Source of the DNA: Lachnospiraceae bacterium UBA3826
GTDB lineage: Bacteria; Bacillota; Clostridia; Lachnospirales; Lachnospiraceae
Direction: 5' to 3'
Assembly: GCA_002393095.1 (NCBI GenBank)
Contig: DGII01000048.1
Span: 1 to 7,214, forward strand
DNA length: 7,214 bases
The notes beneath the pieces are model-generated. The model did not search any database, was not told the origin of the DNA, and was given only the letters and a program-made list of their open reading frames with translations. Of the stretch, positions 1 to 5,026 are shown piece after piece (positions within the stretch are counted from its first letter, which is position 1; each line of letters opens with the position of its first letter). The position numbers and the translations under genes are program-made.

Positions 1-948
1 TGTATCCTTGAAGATAGACATTGCCTGCTTGCCAGCGATCATGTTCTTAACAGATACGATGTCGCAGTCCTGACCTGTGATTATAGGCCATGTACCAGAG
101 TAGTTAGCGTCAAGTGCTGCTACAACACCCTGTGCTGTAGAGTCGTTAGAGCACATCCAAGCGTCGATGTTAGAACCATCAGCGTAGTTAGAAGATACGA
201 TGTTCTCTGCTCTTGACTGAGCTGCATCTGATGCCCAGTTAGCTGTTGCAACTGTAGCGAAATCTGTCTGACCAGACTTAACAACAAGCTTACCTGACTC
301 GATGTAAGGATTAAGAACATCCATAGCACCGTTGAAGAAGAACTTAGCGTTGTTGTCACCGGGATCACCTGTTGTAAGCTCGATGTTGAAAGGTCCTTCT
401 GCATTGTCAAGGTCTAACTCATCTCTGATGTACTCACCCTGCTTAGTACCAACCATGTAGTTATCAAATGTAGCGTAGTAAGAAACTGCATCTGTGTTCA
501 TGATAAGACGGTCATAAGCGATAACGGGGATGTTCTTCTCCTTAGCTGAAGCAAGAACTGTTCCAAGTGAATCACCATCGATTGAAGCGATAACGAGTAC
601 TGAGCAACCACCGTTGATCATGTTCTCGATCTGTGAAACCTGAGTAGATACATCGTTAGATGCATACTGAAGGTCTACTTCGTAACCTGCTGCCTTAAGC
701 TCTGCCTCCATGTTGGCACCATCCTGGTTCCATCTCTGAAGATCCTTAGTGGGCATTGCAACACCAACCTTCTGGCCTGTTGCTGCTGCAGGAGCTGCTG
801 TCTCAGTAGATGCTGCTGCATCTGCTGCAGGAGCTGCTGTGTCTGCTGCAGGAGCTGCTGTCTCAGTAGATGCTGCTGAACCACAGCCTACTAAAGTTCC
901 GGCAACCATTGCTGTAGCAAGTAAAATACCTAAAAACTTCTTTGACAT
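1..948 (-). CDS. chvE: ChvE-type multiple-monosaccharide ABC transporter substrate-binding lipoprotein (3' end outside window)
   Basis: This is the extracellular sugar receptor of an ABC importer. The first 316 residues are visible and the frame stays open to the left edge, so the C-terminus is missing. The start is ATG at 948-946, with AGGGAGGA 7 nt upstream. Residues 1-22 form a lipoprotein signal peptide ending in lipobox LVGC (Cys22). An Ala/Pro/Thr-rich linker follows at about 25-58, then a periplasmic-binding-protein fold. Motifs shared with Agrobacterium ChvE and with XylF include VGVAMPTKDLQRW (61-73), SQIENMI (105-111), AYDR (144-147), SNDS (267-270) and GQDCD (292-296). The Trp, Asp-Arg, Asn-Asp and Gln-Asp-x-Asp positions are those that line the sugar pocket in this family. 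It is divergent from a YesN/LytS-type sensor cluster, which probably controls it. Codon choice is strongly biased (almost no ATA), unlike the regulatory genes, which suggests high expression. The exact sugar range is not readable; xylose, glucose, galactose or arabinose are all possible. Confidence 0.93.
   Translation of the reverse strand, partial: MSKKFLGILLATAMVAGTLVGCGSAASTETAAPAADTAAPAADAAASTETAAPAAATGQKVGVAMPTKDLQRWNQDGANMEAELKAAGYEVDLQYASNDVSTQVSQIENMINGGCSVLVIASIDGDSLGTVLASAKEKNIPVIAYDRLIMNTDAVSYYATFDNYMVGTKQGEYIRDELDLDNAEGPFNIELTTGDPGDNNAKFFFNGAMDVLNPYIESGKLVVKSGQTDFATVATANWASDAAQSRAENIVSSNYADGSNIDAWMCSNDSTAQGVVAALDANYSGTWPIITGQDCDIVSVKNMIAGKQAMSIFKDT
783..878. repeat. Direct repeat in the linker of the ChvE-like lipoprotein gene
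   Basis: A perfect 36-bp unit at 783-818 recurs at 843-878, exactly 60 bp (20 codons) away. Further GCTGCTG/GCAGGAGCT units lie between the copies. The repeat codes for the Ala/Pro/Thr tether between the lipidated cysteine and the sugar-binding fold (the peptide STETAAPAA appears twice). Because the period is a multiple of three, gain or loss of a unit would change tether length without breaking the frame. Confidence 0.9.
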
Positions 949-955
949 TTTCTTG

Positions 956-963
956 TCCTCCCT
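956..963 (-). promoter_or_regulatory. Strong ribosome binding site of the chvE-like gene
   Basis: Read on the minus strand the sequence is AGGGAGGA followed by CAAGAAA and the ATG at 948. This near-perfect Shine-Dalgarno with 7-nt spacing fixes the start codon and is much stronger than the sites in front of the sensor genes. Confidence 0.85.
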
Positions 964-1008
964 TTTTATTCTGTGAGACAACACTATGTCGTCTCTGTTA
1001 CAATCAGT

Positions 1009-1037
1009 ACTATACCACAGAACAAATAGCAACAACT
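1009..1037 (-). promoter_or_regulatory. Candidate extended -10 promoter for the chvE-like gene
   Basis: On the minus strand TGGTATAGT (1017-1009) matches the extended -10 pattern TGnTATAAT with one mismatch in the hexamer. With a 17-bp spacer the -35 hexamer would be AGTTGT (1037-1032), a poor match to TTGACA. A weak -35 joined to an extended -10 is typical of a promoter that needs an activator, which fits control by the AraC-type regulator encoded divergently. The predicted transcript would have a leader of roughly 55 nt. This is pattern matching only. Confidence 0.5.
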
Positions 1038-1058
1038 TGTCAAAATCTTCAAAATTTT

Positions 1059-1077
1059 AACAGACTGTGAACAGACT
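1059..1077. promoter_or_regulatory. Direct repeat AACAGACT x2, possible activator site
   Basis: AACAGACT occurs at 1059-1066 and again at 1070-1077, an 11-bp period that places both copies on one face of the helix. The pair lies about 25-45 bp upstream of the presumed -35 of the chvE-like gene, where a class I/II activator would bind. AraC-type regulators often bind direct repeats, but their usual period is nearer 21 bp. The assignment to the YesN-like protein is therefore inference. Confidence 0.35.
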
Positions 1078-1089
1078 ATTAACAAAAAT

Positions 1090-1125
1090 AGGACAAATTT
1101 GTCCTGACTAGCACAAAATTGTCCT
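1090..1125. promoter_or_regulatory. Tandem palindromic operator candidates in the divergent promoter region
   Basis: AGGACAAATTTGTCCT at 1090-1105 is a perfect 16-bp inverted repeat. A related but imperfect copy, AGCACAAAATTGTCCT, lies at 1110-1125. The copies start exactly 20 bp apart, about two helical turns, and share TTGTCCTG as a direct repeat. They sit between the two divergent genes, about 95 bp upstream of the yesN-like start codon and about 75 bp upstream of the candidate chvE -10. No T-tract follows, so this is a protein-binding site candidate, not a terminator. The binding protein is unknown; the YesN-like regulator is the obvious local candidate. Confidence 0.55.
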
Positions 1126-1152
1126 GCTCTTATCACAATTCCGCTTTTTCTG

Positions 1153-1181
1153 TTGTTACACCTCTGAAAATATTATAGAAT
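1153..1181 (+). promoter_or_regulatory. Candidate promoter of the sensor/regulator cluster
   Basis: TTGTTA (1153-1158) is followed after 17 bp by TAGAAT (1176-1181) within an AT-rich stretch, TATTATAGAATAAT. Alternative -10 readings, TATTAT at 1171 or TATAGA at 1174, give shorter spacers. The predicted start of transcription would lie near 1188, leaving a leader of about 35 nt. Support is moderate. Confidence 0.45.
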
Positions 1182-1186
1182 AATTG

Positions 1187-1202
1187 AAGATAATTCTATC
1201 TT
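1187..1202 (+). promoter_or_regulatory. Small inverted repeat at the presumed transcription start of the sensor cluster
   Basis: AAGATA-ATTC-TATCTT is a perfect 6-bp inverted repeat with a 4-nt centre. It lies between the candidate -10 and the ribosome binding site, so it could be an operator or a weak 5' leader hairpin. It is AT-rich and short, so chance occurrence is quite possible. Confidence 0.25.
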
Positions 1203-1209
1203 AATATAT

Positions 1210-1214
1210 GGAGA
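1210..1214 (+). promoter_or_regulatory. Ribosome binding site of the yesN-like gene
   Basis: GGAGA lies 9 nt upstream of the ATG at 1224 and supports that codon as the start. The N-terminal peptide MYRILLADDE begins exactly where response-regulator receiver domains normally begin. Confidence 0.75.
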
Positions 1215-1223
1215 ACGAACACT

Positions 1224-2822
1224 ATGTACAGGATACTTCTGGCAGACGATGAAGGCATCGTGCTTAATTCCATGACCTTTTTAATTGAGAAGAATTTCGA
1301 CGGGAAATTCGAGATCGAGACAGCCAAGACAGGCAGAGCCGCTATAGAGATAGCTGAGCACTTCAGGCCCGATATCATATTCATGGATATACAGATGCCG
1401 GGAATCAACGGCATAGAAGCCATGAAGGAGATAAGGGTCTTGCTTCCGGGCGTGATATTCATAGTGCTTACGGCATACGATAAGTTCGATTACGCTAAGG
1501 AAGCTATCAACCTCGGTGTCATGGAATATCTGAACAAGCCCTTTAATCAGAAGGATGTTGTGGCAGTACTTCAGGCTGCTATGGAGAAGATAGATGACAG
1601 ACAGCGCCGCCGTCGTGAGGACTTGCAGACCAAGGAGCGTATGGAGACCGTTATGCCCATTATCGAGAACGGTTTCATATACTCCGTTATATTCGAGGAA
1701 CAGATCGATGAGGATATAGCCAATTATAAGGATCTTCTGGAAATAAGCGCTCCATACGGATACATCATGGTGGTGGTATTCGGTGAGATGCAGCAGGGTC
1801 ATCTGATGACTAATGTAGTTGGCAGTTCGGTAAAGGCACAGACCACGTATTATAATAAAGTAAGAGAGCTTATCAAGGATTCCTTCCCCGATGCGATAGT
1901 AGGAAGCGTATCTGCCAACAGAATTCCCATATATATCCCCTCGACGGAAAATAAGATGGAGCTTAGCGAACGAGGTGTCATAATAGAGAAGTGCCGTACT
2001 TTGGTCAGGAACATGTCGAAGGCCACGGATATATCTTACAGAATAGGTATAGGAGGAATGAGGCGTATCAAAAGTGCCTCCGAATCCTATGAGGAGGCTA
2101 TCAAGGCTTTAGTCTCAACAAACGGAAGCGTAGCGCATATAGACGACCTGCCTCTTACCGTATCATATGAAGAGAGTTATCCGGCAGATCTTGAGAATGC
2201 CATCTTTGAGAAGCTTGAAGACGGCGATCAGGATGCATGTCTTGTGAAGGCCGGAGAATTCTATGACTGGATGGTAAGCGCATATCCCGACGATATCATG
2301 AGCATACGCCTTAAGACCTTGGAATTCGTCTTAAGAGCAGAATCTGAGATGTACAGAAGCGGTGGGCATACATATGAGTTCAACAGCCGCAAGGACTATC
2401 TTCAGGAGATCATGGAAGCTCAGTCCCTTGATAAGCTTAAAGCATGGTATATGGACAGGATGCGTGTGGCTGCCAGAGAATTGCAGACAGGAAGCAAGGA
2501 CAGAACGCATCATGTCATCAAGAAGGCGATAGATTATATAGAGAATAATTTCCACAAGGACATATCTCTCGATGAGCTGGCAGGAGATCTTGGCATAAGC
2601 TCGTATTACTTCTCCAAGCTTTTTAAGGAGGAGAAGGGTGAAGGCTTCGTGGAATATCTGACCAGACGAAGAGTTGATGAAGCCAAAGCACTTCTTAAGA
2701 GTCCTGAGCACAGTATCAAGGAAGTCGGTGTGGCCTGCGGATACTCAGATCCCAATTATTTCTCACGGATATTCAAAAAATCCACGGGAATGACACCCAC
2801 AGAATATAAAGAAAAATTGTAG
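1224..2822 (+). CDS. yesN: AraC-type DNA-binding response regulator (YesN type)
   Basis: This is a cytoplasmic transcription regulator of 532 residues. The receiver domain spans about 1-125, with acidic pocket Asp8-Asp9-Glu10, phosphoacceptor Asp55 (IIFMDIQMPG), Thr83 and Lys105 (NKPF), a complete set of catalytic positions. The middle part, about 150-310, includes YRIGIGGMRR and a following helix resembling the degenerate GGDEF-like domain of CdaR/PucR-type activators; this is a weak, motif-level match. The C-terminal 104 residues hold the two AraC/XylS helix-turn-helix motifs, about 448-472 (ISLDELAGDLGISSYYFSKL) and 498-522 (IKEVGVACGYSDPNYFSRIF), ending in the family-typical TGMTPTEYK. 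Its partner is surely the LytS-like kinase three genes downstream. It is divergent from the chvE-like transporter gene, the likely target, by analogy with the C. beijerinckii XylFII-LytS-YesN system. Only 39 bp separate it from the next gene, so co-transcription is expected. Confidence 0.95.
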   Translation: MYRILLADDEGIVLNSMTFLIEKNFDGKFEIETAKTGRAAIEIAEHFRPDIIFMDIQMPGINGIEAMKEIRVLLPGVIFIVLTAYDKFDYAKEAINLGVMEYLNKPFNQKDVVAVLQAAMEKIDDRQRRRREDLQTKERMETVMPIIENGFIYSVIFEEQIDEDIANYKDLLEISAPYGYIMVVVFGEMQQGHLMTNVVGSSVKAQTTYYNKVRELIKDSFPDAIVGSVSANRIPIYIPSTENKMELSERGVIIEKCRTLVRNMSKATDISYRIGIGGMRRIKSASESYEEAIKALVSTNGSVAHIDDLPLTVSYEESYPADLENAIFEKLEDGDQDACLVKAGEFYDWMVSAYPDDIMSIRLKTLEFVLRAESEMYRSGGHTYEFNSRKDYLQEIMEAQSLDKLKAWYMDRMRVAARELQTGSKDRTHHVIKKAIDYIENNFHKDISLDELAGDLGISSYYFSKLFKEEKGEGFVEYLTRRRVDEAKALLKSPEHSIKEVGVACGYSDPNYFSRIFKKSTGMTPTEYKEKL

Positions 2823-2861
2823 CCTGCAGGCATCCGCTATGAGGGATACGATTAAAGCGAT

Positions 2862-3956
2862 ATGAAAAAAAACCATATGAATGTAAATGTAAATAAGAAA
2901 AAAAGGTCCGGTAAATCGAGGATTATCTGCGCCATCTGTACCATCTGTACCATGCTCATGACTGCCGGTGTACTCACAGCCTGCACTCCGACTGTTCCGG
3001 ACGGCAGCGAGAATATACCTGAGGAAGAGGATGGCATAGAGATAGGTCTGTCCATAGACTCTCTCGTAATAGAGAGGTGGCAGAGGGAACGGGATCTCTT
3101 CGTATCCAAAGCTACCGAGCTTGGTGCTGAGGTCAATGTCCAGAATGCCAACGGCGAAGTGGATGAGCAGATCAAGCAGATACAGTACTTCATAGACAAG
3201 AAAGTGGATGTCATAGTAGTCATAGCCATCGATGATGAGGCTCTTAAGAATGTGATCGCTCAGGCTAAAAAGGCGGGCATCAAGATCATCGCCTATGACA
3301 GACTTGTACGCAATGCCAATGTCGATCTGTACATGTCCATAGACAATGAGAAGGTCGGTGAGCTTATGGGTCTGTATATCAAGCGTAAGATAGGTAATGA
3401 CGGAACCATCATACAGATCAAGGGTTCACCTACTGACTATAATGTGCAGATGGTACAGAACGGATTCGAAAGGGTACTGAATACCACCAATATAAGGATT
3501 GCTTATGCGGAATACTCCGATAACTGGGTAGCTGAGAACGCATTCCGTATCACAAGCAATTATCTGGCAACCGGAAAGGTGCCGGATGCCATAATGTGCG
3601 GTAATGATAATCTGGCTGCACAGGCAATCAAGGCACTTATAGAGAACAGGCTTGGCGGTGAAGTATGTGTCGTGGGTCAGGATGCGGATCTTGAAGCTTG
3701 TCAGAGAATCGTAGAGGGTACACAGTACATGACCGTATATAAGCCTGTAGAGAAGCTCGCAAGGACAGCCGCCGAGAATGCGGTAGCCATGGCCAAGGGA
3801 GAGGCTCTTAATATGACCGAGACCATTAATGACGGAACCTATGAGGTTCCGTATGACAGGCTGGAGCCTATAGCGGTCACGGCAGATAATATGGATGAAG
3901 TCATAACCGGTAAGTATCATCAGAAGAATGAGATATACCTGAACGTACAAGAGTAG
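2862..3956 (+). CDS. xylFII: XylF-like sugar-binding lipoprotein, probable extracellular sensor subunit (XylFII type)
   Basis: This 364-residue protein has a long basic n-region, a hydrophobic segment (about 21-40) and lipobox LTAC (Cys41), so it should be a lipoprotein on the outer face of the membrane. The mature part is close to E. coli XylF: ERWQRERD (71-78), QIKQIQYFI (103-111), AYDR (144-147), SIDNEKVGELM (159-169), Trp222, GNDN (247-250), GQDADL (272-277) and TVYKP (291-295). These include the Trp, Asp-Arg, Asn-Asp, Asp and Lys positions of the xylose pocket, so it should bind an aldopentose or similar sugar. It lies in a regulator/kinase cluster with no ABC transporter genes alongside, which points to sensing and not import, as for XylFII of C. 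beijerinckii. ATG 2862 has only a distant GAGGGA; ATG 2877 (Met6) is a possible alternative start. The signal peptide holds a 9-bp tandem repeat (CCATCTGTA, 2932-2949). Confidence 0.9.
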   Translation: MKKNHMNVNVNKKKRSGKSRIICAICTICTMLMTAGVLTACTPTVPDGSENIPEEEDGIEIGLSIDSLVIERWQRERDLFVSKATELGAEVNVQNANGEVDEQIKQIQYFIDKKVDVIVVIAIDDEALKNVIAQAKKAGIKIIAYDRLVRNANVDLYMSIDNEKVGELMGLYIKRKIGNDGTIIQIKGSPTDYNVQMVQNGFERVLNTTNIRIAYAEYSDNWVAENAFRITSNYLATGKVPDAIMCGNDNLAAQAIKALIENRLGGEVCVVGQDADLEACQRIVEGTQYMTVYKPVEKLARTAAENAVAMAKGEALNMTETINDGTYEVPYDRLEPIAVTADNMDEVITGKYHQKNEIYLNVQE

Positions 3957-3965
3957 GCGATAACC

Positions 3966-5024
3966 ATGGATAAGAAAAAGAACATCGGCGGGTACAGCAA
4001 GCGTGCATACAGGGTCTTATACTTAAGCATATTGGTCATGATGCTTGTAACTATAGGATCTGCGATGATATTCAATAATCTTAAGAACAGAATGCCGGAT
4101 ATAGAGCAGGGTGAGACCGCAGAATATGACGGTCACTTCGCCTTCGTGGTAAGCAGTGATGATGAAGACTTCTGGGAGGGTGTCTATACCTCCGTATGCG
4201 AAGAAGCTGCCGAAAATAATATATATATAGAAGATATGAGTAAATCTCTGGGTGTCAATTATTCTGATACAGATCTGCTCAGAGTGGCCATCAACTCATC
4301 GGTTGACGGCATTATCTATGGCGGAACCACCAATGAAACGGCTGCCGAACTTATAGACAAGGCTGTGGATGAGGGGATAGGTGTAGTCATTCTGCAAAAT
4401 GACATAGATGCATCTGCCAGACAGTGCTTCGTAGGAGTGAATAACTACGAGTTGGGACAGATGTTCGCATCCCAGATAGCTGAGATCATGGAAAGCGAAG
4501 AGGAGCTTAAGAAAAAAAGAGTGGATGTTCTTATCGACCGGGATATGTCAGAAGGTGCATCCAATGTCATAACCATAGCCATAGAGGATTATTTCTCCGA
4601 AAATTATCCGGATTACCCTATGCCTGAATTTAATATCATAAAGATCAACTCAGATGATGCCTTCAGTGTGGAGGATGATATCAGAAGACTGTTCATACAG
4701 GAGGATATGGAATCCGATGTAATGCTGTGCCTGAGCAGTATATATACACAATGTGTCTATCAGTCTCTTGTAGACCGCAATAAAGTCGGTGAGGTTCAGG
4801 TCATCGGATACTTCGCAGGTAACAGCATACTTGAGGCCATCGAGAAGCAGATAATATATTCCACGATCTCCGTCGATACGGATGAGATGGGCAGGGACAG
4901 TGTTAAGGCGCTGAAGGAATATATGGAGATGGGTTATACCAATTCGTACATACCTATAAGTACACAGGTGATCGGATATGATCAGGCCAGATTGATATCC
5001 GGACAGTTAGGCAAAGGTGCGTGA
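3966..5024 (+). CDS. Membrane-anchored periplasmic-binding-protein-like sensor component (RbsB/Peripla_BP_4 fold)
   Basis: This 352-residue protein has a basic start (MDKKKNIGGYSKRAYR) and one hydrophobic helix at about 17-36. No cysteine or clear signal-peptidase site follows, so it is predicted to stay tethered by an uncleaved signal anchor with its domain outside the cell. Residues 55-345 follow the ribose-binding-protein pattern: FAFVVSSDDEDFW (58-70), VDGIIYGG (113-120), FVGVNNYELGQMF (155-167), VQVIGYFAGNSILEAIEK (277-294) and a closing STQVIGYDQ. Several ligand-contact motifs are altered. The Asp-Arg after the strand near 142 is LQND, the Asn-Asp region near 256 reads CLSSIY, and the usual GFD near 281 reads GYFAG. 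It may bind a different ligand or none. It starts 9 bp after the xylFII-like gene and ends at the kinase start, so it is very likely part of the same sensor. It could also be seen as a degenerate transporter receptor, but the anchor and context argue against that. Confidence 0.85.
   Translation: MDKKKNIGGYSKRAYRVLYLSILVMMLVTIGSAMIFNNLKNRMPDIEQGETAEYDGHFAFVVSSDDEDFWEGVYTSVCEEAAENNIYIEDMSKSLGVNYSDTDLLRVAINSSVDGIIYGGTTNETAAELIDKAVDEGIGVVILQNDIDASARQCFVGVNNYELGQMFASQIAEIMESEEELKKKRVDVLIDRDMSEGASNVITIAIEDYFSENYPDYPMPEFNIIKINSDDAFSVEDDIRRLFIQEDMESDVMLCLSSIYTQCVYQSLVDRNKVGEVQVIGYFAGNSILEAIEKQIIYSTISVDTDEMGRDSVKALKEYMEMGYTNSYIPISTQVIGYDQARLISGQLGKGA
5013..5019 (+). promoter_or_regulatory. Ribosome binding site that decides the kinase start
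   Basis: AAAGGTG lies 7 nt upstream of ATG 5027, inside the last codons of the preceding gene. The in-frame GTG at 5021 would be only 1 nt from this site, so ATG 5027 is preferred. The arrangement implies translational coupling. Confidence 0.6.
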
Positions 5025-5026
5025 CC

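Noticed and set aside
1038..1043. A perfect minus-strand TTGACA that could be the -35 box of the chvE-like gene
   Set aside because: It lies 23 bp from the TATAGT -10 hexamer, outside the usual 16-19 bp, and no good -10 lies at 17 bp from it. The extended -10 with a weak -35 was preferred.
949..1223. Riboswitch or small RNA in the divergent intergenic region
   Set aside because: No multi-stem conserved architecture was seen and both predicted leaders are short. The repeats look like protein-binding sites instead.
949..1223. CcpA catabolite-responsive element
   Set aside because: No stretch resembling the TGWNANCGNTNWCA consensus was found near either promoter.
1281..1802. Long open frame on the minus strand inside the regulator gene
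   Set aside because: It is antisense to clear receiver-domain codons, has no recognisable domain or ribosome site, and is a by-product of codon bias. The same holds for the other antisense frames at 120-410, 3426-3950 and 6089-6520.
2823..2861. Possible terminator or promoter between the regulator gene and the XylF-like gene
   Set aside because: CCTGCAGG is a short palindrome and GCATCC/GGATAC nearly pairs, but there is no U-tract and no convincing -35/-10. Simple co-transcription is more likely.
5021..5026. GTG start for the kinase giving a 4-nt overlap with the upstream gene
   Set aside because: The AAAGGTG site ends only 1 nt before this GTG, while ATG 5027 has 7-nt spacing. GTG remains a fallback, adding two residues.
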